Source: Gemmatimonadetes bacterium 13_1_20CM_4_69_16 (GTDB lineage: Bacteria > Gemmatimonadota > Gemmatimonadetes > Gemmatimonadales > GWC2-71-9). Taken from it: a stretch of 60,536 nucleotides of DNA. The position numbers and the translations under genes are program-made. Shown here one piece after another: positions 1-7,594 of this stretch. Where the stretch lies: the NCBI GenBank assembly GCA_001919865.1, contig MNIR01000027.1, positions 1 through 60,536 of the forward strand, given 5' to 3'. Every line of letters begins with the position of its first letter. The stretch's first letter is position 1. Below the pieces are notes generated by a model. That model searched no databases. It had not been told where the DNA came from and was given only the letters and a program-made list of their open reading frames with translations.

Positions 1-48
1 GGGCGCCCGCATGTTCAGGATGGTGGGCGCCCGCATGTTCAGGATGGT
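1..48. repeat. 24-bp perfect tandem duplication at the contig edge
   Basis: Bases 1-24 are repeated exactly as bases 25-48. Inside coxA this duplicates TILNMRAP, where the family normally continues from NMRAP into the next helix. Its position at base 1 makes an assembly-graph end artefact the likeliest explanation. Confidence 0.9.
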
Positions 49-582
49 GACGATGAAGTTGAACCCCGCGGCGAGCGACGAGATACCGAGGATCTGCAGG
101 CCCAGCACCCAGAAATCGATGTTCGGTCCGGGCGAGTACTGTCGCTCCGTCAGGTTGGCGTAGCCGAACCAGCCGCCGTCGGGGGCGACGTTCAGCATCC
201 CGGCGTGGAACAGCGGTCCCACGAACCAGCTGGCGTTGAGCAACAACCCGCCGAACAGGAACACCCAGTAGCTGAACGCGTTGAGCCGCGGGAACGCCAC
301 GTCACGCGCGCCGATCTGGAGCGGCACCATGTAGTTGAAGAAGCTCGCGCCGAGCGGCATCAGCGCGAGAAAGATCATGGTGGTCCCGTGCATGGTGAAC
401 AGCTGGTTGTACGTCTCGGCGCTCACCACCTGCCCGTTCGGCTGCGCCAGCTGCACACGGATGAACAGCGCCTCGATACCGCCGATCAGGAAGAACGCGA
501 GGGCCGTCCAGAAGTACAGCAAGCCGATCCGCTTGTGATCGGTGGTGGTGAGCCAGCTCGTCAGGCCTCGGGCGTCGCTCAC
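1..582 (-). CDS. coxA: Cytochrome c oxidase subunit I, N-terminal part (cut by contig edge)
   Basis: Heme-copper oxidase subunit I, the membrane subunit that reduces O2 and pumps protons. The visible 194 codons read from a GTG at 582 and give the typical start LTTTDHKRIG, then a first transmembrane helix, the MHGTTMIF helix whose His is a low-spin heme ligand in this family, and NYMVPLQIGARD. The GTG overlaps the coxB TGA as GTGA, so the two are translationally coupled. The rest of the gene lies beyond base 1. The last codons repeat (ILNMRAP appears twice in a row), which is not normal for the family and comes from a 24-bp tandem repeat at the very edge, probably an assembly artefact. Confidence 0.95.
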   Translation of the reverse strand, partial: MSDARGLTSWLTTTDHKRIGLLYFWTALAFFLIGGIEALFIRVQLAQPNGQVVSAETYNQLFTMHGTTMIFLALMPLGASFFNYMVPLQIGARDVAFPRLNAFSYWVFLFGGLLLNASWFVGPLFHAGMLNVAPDGGWFGYANLTERQYSPGPNIDFWVLGLQILGISSLAAGFNFIVTILNMRAPTILNMRAP

Positions 583-1577
583 TTCAAGCTCGCGAGATAG
601 GCGACGAGGGCCGCGATGTCGGCGTCTGTGAGCGGCGGCTTCAAGCGGGTCATGAGCGAGCCGGGCTTGAGCGCGGGCGCGTCGGCGATCCAGCTCGCGA
701 GGTGCGCCGAGTCATTGGGGAACAGCCCGCTCGCGATCGTCGTCCGGCTGCCGACGTGCGTGAGGTTTGGGCCGATGACGCCGGGCGAGACGCCCTGGAT
801 CGTATGACAGCCGATACAGGCGCTGCGCGCGAAGACGGCCTTGCCGCGCTCGGCGACCGTCCCCGCAGCCGGCGCCGCCGGCCCCGCCAGCTGCACCGTG
901 GCCCAGTGCCCGAAGTCGGAGTCCGAGTCGACGACGACGCGCAGTCGCATATTGGCGTGGGAGGCGCCGCAGAACTCGGCGCATTGGCCCGTGTAGTCGC
1001 CCACCCGCTCGGCGCGAAACGCGATCCGGTTCACGTGGCCGGGGATGGCGTCCCGCTTGCCGCCCAGCGGCGGCGCCCAGAACGCGTGGATCACATCGGC
1101 CGAGGTGATGGAGAGCTGCACCGCCCTGCCGAGCGGGACGTGCAGCTCGTTCGCGGTGACGAGCCCGAGCTCCCGGTACCGGAACTCCCACCACCACTGG
1201 TGACCGATCACGTCCACTTTGAGGGCGTCGGCGGGCGCCTCGCCCGCGGTCGCGAAGATCGTCCGGACCGTCGGCACCGCGACGAACACGAGTATGACGG
1301 CCGGCGCCAGCGTCCAGGCAATCTCCATCACCGTGTGGCCGTGGGTCGGCTTCGGCGCGGGCCTCCCCTCGCGGTGGCGGAACCGGATCAGCGCGACGAC
1401 CAACAGCGCCTCCACCACGACGAAAACGCCGGCCGCCCACCAGAAGATGTCGGTGAAGAGGTGGTCGATCGCCCAGCCGTAGTCCGATCTGGGCGCGAGC
1501 GTGCTCTGGGGGAACGGACCGGCGCAGCCCGCGACGCCGAGCGCGGCGGCGATCAGCCCGAGCCGATATCGCGACAC
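579..1577 (-). CDS. coxB: Cytochrome c oxidase subunit II with fused cytochrome c (caa3 type)
   Basis: Accepts electrons and passes them through the CuA centre to subunit I. The 332-aa product starts at GTG 1577 and has a lipoprotein-like signal (LGVAGC, Cys18), two transmembrane helices (about 35-60 and 83-105) and a periplasmic cupredoxin domain. The CuA site is complete: VIHAFW for the first His, then GQCAEFCGASHANM for the Cys, Glu, Cys, His and Met ligands. A C-terminal cytochrome c domain follows from about residue 235, with heme motif CIGCH and a likely Met ligand in SLMTRLKP. The fused heme domain defines the caa3 type, which takes electrons from cytochrome c or another small donor. 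It is followed by coxA with a 4-base overlap. Confidence 0.96.
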   Translation of the reverse strand: MSRYRLGLIAAALGVAGCAGPFPQSTLAPRSDYGWAIDHLFTDIFWWAAGVFVVVEALLVVALIRFRHREGRPAPKPTHGHTVMEIAWTLAPAVILVFVAVPTVRTIFATAGEAPADALKVDVIGHQWWWEFRYRELGLVTANELHVPLGRAVQLSITSADVIHAFWAPPLGGKRDAIPGHVNRIAFRAERVGDYTGQCAEFCGASHANMRLRVVVDSDSDFGHWATVQLAGPAAPAAGTVAERGKAVFARSACIGCHTIQGVSPGVIGPNLTHVGSRTTIASGLFPNDSAHLASWIADAPALKPGSLMTRLKPPLTDADIAALVAYLASLK

Positions 1578-1589
1578 GTCGTGGCGCCC

Positions 1590-4500
1590 TTAGGGCTTTT
1601 CGGGCGAAGGCCGTCGCAGTTCCGCCGCCTTGGGCCGCGCGGCCGCACCGTTCACGGTCCGGAACGCCGCGTTTACCGCCGGCAGATCGCGCGCCAAGGC
1701 CTCGCGCAGGGCAACCAGCTGTTGCGCGATCTGGGGCGCGAACATCCGGAACACGTCGTGCGACTGGGCCGTCGGACGCCCGTCGACGCTTGCCACGACG
1801 GAGCTCAAGGAGCTGATGCGCTCGACCAGTTTGGGGGGAAAGTTGAGCGGGTCCTGGAACGATCGATTGCGCACCTGGTACAGCTCCCCCTCGATCGCCG
1901 TCAGCCGGTCGCTCAGACCCCGAGCAAGCGCTCCCAGGCGCGCCGTGTCGGACGCCGGCGCGGCCTGCAGCCGCTCCTCGAGCTGGGCCCGCAGGTTACG
2001 GATCGTGAGCACGGCGGTGGTGGCCGCGTTCACGGTGTCGCGCAGCTGTTTCAGGAACGCGAACTGATCCCGCAGCTCCGCCGGCGTCACCTTCGAACGG
2101 GGATCCACTTTGAGCGTGAACCGTTGCGTGTAGGTCCGGCCGCCGGTGCGGAGGCGGACTTGATAGACGCCCGGCGGCGCCATCGGTCCCCCGACGTCGA
2201 CCCCGACCATGCCCCAGAACGCGGCGGCGTCGGGATACCGCATGCTCCAGGCGAACATGTTGAGCCCCGCCTTGTTGGCGGCGCGCGGCTCGGCCGGCGG
2301 TCGCCGTGGCCACGGCTTGTCCTCGTCCTTGGCGGTGTCGGCAAACAGCGTGCCGAGAATGCTGTCGACCTTTGCCGAGTCGACGACGCCGGCGGCCTTG
2401 AGGCTGTCCGTCCGCGACCGCTTGAGGGTGTCGGTGCGCAGACTGTCCAGCGTCGCGAGCGAATCCTGCTTGCTCGAGAATCCGCGGATCACGCGGCCCG
2501 CGGCGTCGAGGACGTCGAGCCGGACCTCGCGATTCTTCTCCTTGAGCCAGTAGTAGATCATCGCTCCGCTCGGCGGGTTTTTCCCCACCGGGTGCGCGTC
2601 GTTGCCGCCGCCACCGAAGCCGCCGCCCCACTCCACCCGGTAGGCATCGCGCGGCTTGAAAAGGTGCGCGGACCCCCTCGGCACGGCGCGCGACAGCTGT
2701 CGCAGCGGCGAGATGTCGTCCAGGATCCAGAACGAGCGCCCGTGCGTCGCCGCGACGAGGTCACCTTCCTTGATCACGAGGTCGTGCACCGGCACGATGG
2801 GGAGGTTGAGCCGCAGCGTTTGCCAGTTCGCCCCGTCGTCGAACGACACCCACACGCCCCGCTCGGTGCCCGCGAACAGCAGCCCGCGGCGGGCCGGATC
2901 CTCGCGCACCACCCGCACGAACTCGCCCGCCGGGATGCCCTTCACGATCTTGATCCAGCTGCGCCCGTAGTCGGTCGTCTTGTAGATCAGGGGCGCCGGG
3001 TCCTCGAGCTGATAGCGGTTCGCCGCCAGATAGGCGGTGCCTGCCGCGGAGGGCGCGGCTTCGATCGTGGAAATGCGCGTGAACGGCGCCAACGCGTGCG
3101 GCGTCACGTCCTTCCACGTCTTGCCGCCGTCACGGGTCACGTGCACCAGCCCGTCGTCCGACCCGGCCCAGATCAGTCCCTTCACGCGCGGCGACTCGGC
3201 GAGCGCGAAGATCGTGGCGTAGTACTCGGCCGTGGTTTGGTCGCTCGTGATCGGCCCTCCCGAGACGCCCAGCGTCGCGGGGTCGTGCCGCGTGAGATCG
3301 GGCGAGATCGGCGTCCAGCTCAGCCCTTCGTTCACCGACTTGAACAACACGTTGCCGCCGATGTAGAGCACCCGCGGGTCGTGCGGCGAGATCACGAGCG
3401 GCGACGTCCACTGGAAGCGGTACTTCCCTTCCCCGGCCGGGTGGCCATCGGGGCTGTCGGGCCAGGGATTGATGATGCGCGCGAAGCCGGTCTTGTGGTC
3501 CACCCGCTCCAGGAAGCCCGAGTTGTCACCGCCGAACGTGATGTCGGGGTCGTCGGGCCGCGCTTGGATGTGGCCGGACTCACCGGCCACGTCGTACCAC
3601 TGGGCGCGGTCGATCCCGCCGGGCCAGCGACTCGGCCCGCACACCCCCGAGTTGTCCTGCTGGGCCCCGCACACGCGGTACGGAAAGTGGTTGGTCGTGG
3701 TGACGTGGTAGAACTGCGCGGTGGCGTAGTCCTGGTCGGTCCACGTCTTGCCGCCGTTGAACGACACGTTGGCCCCGCCGTCGTTTCCCTCGATCATGCG
3801 CTGGGGGTCGTTGGGCGCGATCCACATGTCGTGGTTGTCGCCGTGCGGATCGACCAGGTGTGCGAACGTCTGCCCCCCGTCCTTCGACTTGTACGCCAGG
3901 ACGTTCAGGGCGTAGACGGTGTTGGTGTCCTTGGGATCCGCGAAGATGCGCGAGTAGTACCACGGGCGCTGTCGCAGTTTCCGCTCGGCGTTGACGTAGC
4001 GCCACGTCGCGCCGCCGTCGTCGGAGCGGTACACACCGCCCGCGTCCGCCTCGATCAGCGCCCACACGAGCGATGGCTTCGCCGCCGAGACCGAGAGGCC
4101 GATGTTGCCCAGGAGCCCTGTGGGGAGCCCGGGGTTGTGCGTGAGCTCGCTCCAGTTCTCGCCGCCGTCGGTCGACTTGAAGATCCCGCCCCCCGCCCCG
4201 CCCGAGACGAGCTGCCACGGCTTGCGCTGCGCCTGCCAAAACGCCGCATACAACACGTCCGGGTTCGCCGGATCCAGCACGAGATCCGATATCCCGGTCG
4301 AGTCGTTGCGAAACAGCAGCTTGCGCCAGGTCGCGCCGCCGTCGGTCGTCTTGTAGACCCCGCGCTCGGCGTTCGGGCCGAAGGCGTGGCCCTGCGCGCC
4401 CACCCACACGACGTCCGGGTTGGTGGGGTGCACCCGCACCCGGGAGATCTGCTGCGTCTCGGCGAGCCCCACGAGCTTCCACGTCTTCCCGCCGTCGGTC

Positions 4501-4889
4501 GTCTTGAAGACGCCGTCACCGTGGGAGACGTTGCCGCGAATCGGATACTCCCCGGTGCCGACGTAGACGACGTTTGGGTTCGACTCGCTTACGCCGATCG
4601 CGCCGATCGTGCCGCCGAAGTACTTGTCAGCCGCGGGCAGCCAGGTGTTGCCCCCGTCCGTCGTCTTGAAGACGCCGCCGCCCGTCGTCCCCATCCAGTA
4701 CTCGTTGGGGCGGGACGCGGAGCCGGCCACGGCCACGCTCCGGCCCCCACGGAAGATTCCGATCTCGCGCCACTTGAGCGCGGCGAAGACGGTCGAGTCG
4801 TACGGAGCAGCCTGGGCCGGCGCGGAGCGCGCGGGCGAGACGAGCGAGCCGAGGGCGAGGAGCGCGGCGAGGCGGGCCAGCACGGACAA
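1590..4889 (-). CDS. Secreted BNR/VPS10-type beta-propeller repeat protein
   Basis: A 1099-aa exported protein of the 'glycosyl hydrolase, BNR repeat' or sortilin/VPS10-like type common in Gemmatimonadota and Acidobacteriota. A signal peptide (about residues 1-27) precedes many Asp-box repeats of the form S/T-x-D-G-G-x-T-W, seen as KTTDGGNTW, KTTDGGKTW, KTTDGGATW, KSTDGGENW, RSDDGGATW and VSFDDGANW, over residues 45-680. These are typical blades of a beta-propeller. The last 350 residues contain a low-complexity Ser/Asp/Lys stretch and a probable beta-sandwich plus helical tail. No catalytic residues can be assigned with confidence, so an enzyme name would be over-annotation. It lies 12 bp upstream of coxB on the same strand, but a functional link to respiration is not evident. 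Confidence 0.85.
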   Translation of the reverse strand: MSVLARLAALLALGSLVSPARSAPAQAAPYDSTVFAALKWREIGIFRGGRSVAVAGSASRPNEYWMGTTGGGVFKTTDGGNTWLPAADKYFGGTIGAIGVSESNPNVVYVGTGEYPIRGNVSHGDGVFKTTDGGKTWKLVGLAETQQISRVRVHPTNPDVVWVGAQGHAFGPNAERGVYKTTDGGATWRKLLFRNDSTGISDLVLDPANPDVLYAAFWQAQRKPWQLVSGGAGGGIFKSTDGGENWSELTHNPGLPTGLLGNIGLSVSAAKPSLVWALIEADAGGVYRSDDGGATWRYVNAERKLRQRPWYYSRIFADPKDTNTVYALNVLAYKSKDGGQTFAHLVDPHGDNHDMWIAPNDPQRMIEGNDGGANVSFNGGKTWTDQDYATAQFYHVTTTNHFPYRVCGAQQDNSGVCGPSRWPGGIDRAQWYDVAGESGHIQARPDDPDITFGGDNSGFLERVDHKTGFARIINPWPDSPDGHPAGEGKYRFQWTSPLVISPHDPRVLYIGGNVLFKSVNEGLSWTPISPDLTRHDPATLGVSGGPITSDQTTAEYYATIFALAESPRVKGLIWAGSDDGLVHVTRDGGKTWKDVTPHALAPFTRISTIEAAPSAAGTAYLAANRYQLEDPAPLIYKTTDYGRSWIKIVKGIPAGEFVRVVREDPARRGLLFAGTERGVWVSFDDGANWQTLRLNLPIVPVHDLVIKEGDLVAATHGRSFWILDDISPLRQLSRAVPRGSAHLFKPRDAYRVEWGGGFGGGGNDAHPVGKNPPSGAMIYYWLKEKNREVRLDVLDAAGRVIRGFSSKQDSLATLDSLRTDTLKRSRTDSLKAAGVVDSAKVDSILGTLFADTAKDEDKPWPRRPPAEPRAANKAGLNMFAWSMRYPDAAAFWGMVGVDVGGPMAPPGVYQVRLRTGGRTYTQRFTLKVDPRSKVTPAELRDQFAFLKQLRDTVNAATTAVLTIRNLRAQLEERLQAAPASDTARLGALARGLSDRLTAIEGELYQVRNRSFQDPLNFPPKLVERISSLSSVVASVDGRPTAQSHDVFRMFAPQIAQQLVALREALARDLPAVNAAFRTVNGAAARPKAAELRRPSPEKP

Positions 4890-4937
4890 ACCTCCGAGGG
4901 GGGATGATCAAGGGACCCACGTAGCACGCAAACGGGA

Positions 4938-4953
4938 CGCCCCGCAAGGGGCG
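4938..4953. terminator. GC hairpin between the small secreted protein and the BNR gene
   Basis: A 6-bp perfect stem (CGCCCC / GGGGCG) with a four-base loop lies just after the stop of the upstream minus-strand gene. No clear T-tract follows on that strand, so it could be a weak terminator or simply a structured spacer. Confidence 0.3.
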
Positions 4954-4958
4954 CGGGG

Positions 4959-5630
4959 CTAGGGCTTCTGCAGCATCATGCCCGGCATCTCCTGCGGCTT
5001 TTCGGTGATCGAGGACTTGGCGTCCCTTCCCCGGCCGGTGAGGACCATCTCGCCGCCGTCCTTGGGGCGCGCCTTGACGATGCCGAAGGGGACGTCGCGT
5101 GCCACCCACGCCTCGCCGCCGTCGACGTTCTTGAGATGCAGTGCGCGAATCGGGCCGGCGGGCACGGTCACGCTCTCCCAACCCACGACCTGGGCGCTGG
5201 CACAGCGACGGGCCGCATCCACCGCTGCGTTGTTCTGACCCATGCGCTGCCCCATCATGCCCACCATCTGCTCCGGGAGCTTCATCGCCGGCTGGCCTTC
5301 GGGCTTCACGATCATCCCGTGGATCGTCGCCGCATCGCCGCCGAACCCGGGCACGAGTAGCTGCACGATGCCCCCCTGACCGCGGGGGCCGCCGCTGCCG
5401 TTGATCTCGAACCAGTAGAGGGTCGAGTCACCCCGCCGTTCTTGGCCCACGATCGCGAGCCGAATCTTCGCGCCGTCCGCTTGGCCGCCCGACATGGTGT
5501 AGGACGCCCATTGGCCGAGGGTCACATTGCCGATGGCCTTGCACAGCTCGGCCGCTTCCTGGGCGTGAAGAGGGGAGGCGGCGAGCGCCGTGAGGGCGAA
5601 GGCCGTGAGGCACGCGAGCGGTCTCGGCAT
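4959..5630 (-). CDS. Secreted protein of unknown function
   Basis: A 223-aa product with a clear signal peptide (MPRPLACLTAFALTALAASPLHAQ), so it is probably periplasmic or outer-membrane associated. The mature part has alternating beta-type segments, a Gly-rich loop (GSGGPRGQGG), a Met-rich stretch MVGMMGQRMGQ and two Cys (about 31 and 143) that could form a disulfide. The repeated weak pattern of hydrophobic residues separated by charged turns suggests a lipoprotein-carrier-like beta fold, but I do not recognise a family. It sits upstream of the BNR protein on the same strand with a 69-bp gap containing a hairpin, so co-transcription is uncertain. Confidence 0.7.
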   Translation of the reverse strand: MPRPLACLTAFALTALAASPLHAQEAAELCKAIGNVTLGQWASYTMSGGQADGAKIRLAIVGQERRGDSTLYWFEINGSGGPRGQGGIVQLLVPGFGGDAATIHGMIVKPEGQPAMKLPEQMVGMMGQRMGQNNAAVDAARRCASAQVVGWESVTVPAGPIRALHLKNVDGGEAWVARDVPFGIVKARPKDGGEMVLTGRGRDAKSSITEKPQEMPGMMLQKP

Positions 5631-5768
5631 GGTGGGTCTCCCAAGAGGACGGATATCTCGGTAACAGGATCCAAGTTCGCCACGCCCAGGGCATCGCCGT
5701 GAGCGACTTCGTTTACCCCGCGTGGTTCGACGGGTTTCGCAAGCCAGGATCGGCCCAGTTCGATGTCG

Positions 5769-6173
5769 CTACGGCAGCGGGGTCGCCGTCGTGGCGGCCC
5801 TCTCGCAGGCCGGCGCCCCTTCGCGCGTGGCCGGCGGGGCCGGTGTCGAGCCCACGAAGATGGCGCACTGCTGGAGCGTGTTGGCGCCCGTGATCGTCGC
5901 AGTCCACCCATCCTTGGTCAGCGTAATCGCGGGCGGCCGGTTGCCAGGAGACACGTGATATGACCCGCCCAGGTCCGTCGTATACGTTTGGTTTTCGGCA
6001 AGGTAGTTCTCTTGCACCGTCACAAGATTACGGAGGTCGGACTTCATGGCGGCGAGCTGTGCTCGCTCTTTGGTGTTGGCGAGCCTGGGGATCGCGATGG
6101 TGGCCAGCAGGCCGATCAGCGCCATCACGATGAGCAGTTCGATGAGGGTGAAGCCTTTGGCCTTCATAGCCAT
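5769..6173 (-). CDS. Type IV prepilin-like protein (N-methylated pseudopilin)
   Basis: A 134-aa product with the class III signal of type IV pilins and type II secretion pseudopilins: MAMKAKG followed by FTLIELLIVMALIGLLATIAIP. Prepilin peptidase should cut after the Gly, and the mature Phe would be N-methylated; the conserved Glu5 is present (FTLIE). The long N-terminal helix is followed by a small globular domain with two Cys near the C-terminus (QQCAIF and GAPACER) that could form the usual disulfide loop. ATG 6173 or ATG 6167 may be the start; a longer upstream reading frame was ignored because it extends the N-terminus past the leader. The PilB-type ATPase at 53.5-55.8 kb could be a partner, though they are far apart. 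Confidence 0.88.
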   Translation of the reverse strand: MAMKAKGFTLIELLIVMALIGLLATIAIPRLANTKERAQLAAMKSDLRNLVTVQENYLAENQTYTTDLGGSYHVSPGNRPPAITLTKDGWTATITGANTLQQCAIFVGSTPAPPATREGAPACERAATTATPLP

Positions 6174-6330
6174 GCGTCCATTCGAGGACCAGGTCGGCTC
6201 GACTACGTTTATTCTGGACCCGGCGCGCGCGCCCCTGCAAGGGGGGGGGACGGCGCGCATCCCCGGCCCGGGACAGGGAAGGTTGGGAATTCACAAAGCC
6301 GATGGGGGGGTTGCGACCAGGGCGCACGGC

Positions 6331-7407
6331 ATGAAACCACCTCGTCTGACGATTGGACTGTACGCATTTCAAACGGCCGTGGCACTGGCCGCCTGCCGGA
6401 ACAGCCCGGCGGCGCGTCCCGAGCCGCCGCTCCCGACCAGCGCGCCGAGCGTGCGGGTTCAAGGCAACGCGCTGGTCGATTCAACCGGCGGCCGGGTGCG
6501 GCTGCGGGGCGTGAACCGCTCCGGCACGGAATACGCCTGCGCGCAAGGGTGGGGGATGTTCGACGGCCCGTCCGACTCGGCGTCCGTGCAAGCGATCGCG
6601 TCCTGGAAGGGGAACGTCGTCCGCGTACCGCTCAACGAAACCTGTTGGCTGGGGATCAACGGCGTCGCGTCCGCGTACTCGGGTGACAACTACCGTCGTG
6701 CGATCGCCGCCTACGTGGCGCTGCTCAATCGCACCGGGCTGGCCGTCATTCTGGACTTGCATTGGACCGCGGCCGGCACCGCGAAGGCGCTCGCTCAGGC
6801 CCCGATGCCGAACCGCGATCACACGCCGGACTTCTGGCGACAGGTGGCGGCGGCCTACAAGGGTAACAACAGCGTGATCTTCGACCTGTTCAACGAGCCG
6901 TTTCCCGATAACAACTCGGACACGCCGGAAGCCTGGCGCTGCTGGCGCGATGGGGGCACGTGCAGCGGCATGAGCTTCCAGGCGGCGGGGATGCAAGAGC
7001 TGGTCGACGCGGTTCGCAGCACCGGCGCGACGAACGTCATCCTACTCGGCGGGGTCCAGTACTCCGCGACGCTCTCGAGCTGGGTCGCCTCCAAGCCCAC
7101 CGATCCACTCAACAACCTGGCTGCGTCATGGCACGTCTACAACTTCAGCTGGTGCCACACGCAAGCGTGCTGGGATAGTCAAGCGGCGCCGGCGGCGCAA
7201 CAGGCTCCGCTGGTGCTGGGGGAGCTGGGGCAAGACGACGGCGGCAGCGCTTTCGTCAGTTCGCTGATGGACTGGATGGACGCCCGGCAGGGCAGTTACC
7301 TCGCCTGGGTGTGGGACGTGTGGGGACAGAAACTCGACTTGATCACGAGCTACAACGGAACACCGACCCCGTACGGTCAGACCTTCAAGACGCGCTTCGG
7401 CTCGTAG
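6331..7407 (+). CDS. GH5-family cellulase-like lipoprotein
   Basis: A 358-aa glycoside hydrolase, probably hydrolysing beta-1,4 glucan or mannan. The start at ATG 6331 gives a short signal ending in a lipobox (VALAAC), so the enzyme is likely anchored in a membrane and exposed outside the cytoplasm. Family-5 landmarks: RGVNRSG near the N-terminus, LHWT in strand 3, the acid/base Glu in DLFNEPF, HVYNFSW after strand 6, and the nucleophile Glu in VLGELGQ. Length fits a single catalytic domain with no carbohydrate-binding module. The open frame extends further upstream, but that part overlaps the divergent prepilin gene and lacks a signal peptide. Substrate cannot be fixed from sequence. Confidence 0.88.
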   Translation: MKPPRLTIGLYAFQTAVALAACRNSPAARPEPPLPTSAPSVRVQGNALVDSTGGRVRLRGVNRSGTEYACAQGWGMFDGPSDSASVQAIASWKGNVVRVPLNETCWLGINGVASAYSGDNYRRAIAAYVALLNRTGLAVILDLHWTAAGTAKALAQAPMPNRDHTPDFWRQVAAAYKGNNSVIFDLFNEPFPDNNSDTPEAWRCWRDGGTCSGMSFQAAGMQELVDAVRSTGATNVILLGGVQYSATLSSWVASKPTDPLNNLAASWHVYNFSWCHTQACWDSQAAPAAQQAPLVLGELGQDDGGSAFVSSLMDWMDARQGSYLAWVWDVWGQKLDLITSYNGTPTPYGQTFKTRFGS

Positions 7408-7440
7408 CCGGCCGGGCGTCGCATTAGATTCCCGCTGCTT

Positions 7441-7522
7441 GCGACCGTGGCGGAACTGGTAGACGCGCAGGACTTAGGATCCTGTGGGGCAACCCGTGGG
7501 GGTTCGAGTCCCTCCGGTCGCA
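7441..7522 (+). tRNA. tRNA-Leu (anticodon UAG)
   Basis: The 5' acceptor strand GCGACCG pairs with CGGTCGC at the 3' end, followed by discriminator A. The anticodon stem CAGGA/TCCTG encloses loop CTTAGGA, giving anticodon TAG. A long variable arm (about GGGGCAACCC) marks it as class II (Leu). TTCGAGT is the T loop. CCA is not encoded. Its 3' end begins a 48-bp repeat that recurs 19 kb away. Confidence 0.96.
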
Positions 7523-7561
7523 TCTTCCGGCCTCGCGAGCCACCGCGACGTTGCAGCTGTC
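7514..7561 (+). repeat. Left copy of a tRNA-linked 48-bp direct repeat
   Basis: Begins with the last nine bases of tRNA-Leu and continues into the spacer before the first kinase gene. It matches 26763-26810 at 42 of 48 positions without gaps, the first 14 bases being identical. Position and orientation resemble the att repeat of a tRNA-integrated element. Confidence 0.6.
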
Positions 7562-7594
7562 GGGAGGCCTGACGCCCGATATGTTTGGCGCATC

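Noticed and set aside
702..4907. A 1401-codon plus-strand open frame
   Set aside because: It lies opposite the BNR-repeat gene and coxB, is Arg/Val/Pro-rich without domains, and is a typical antisense frame in high-GC DNA.
6046..6330. N-terminal extension of the GH5 enzyme
   Set aside because: The extra 95 residues run through the divergent prepilin gene, and ATG 6331 gives a proper lipoprotein signal.
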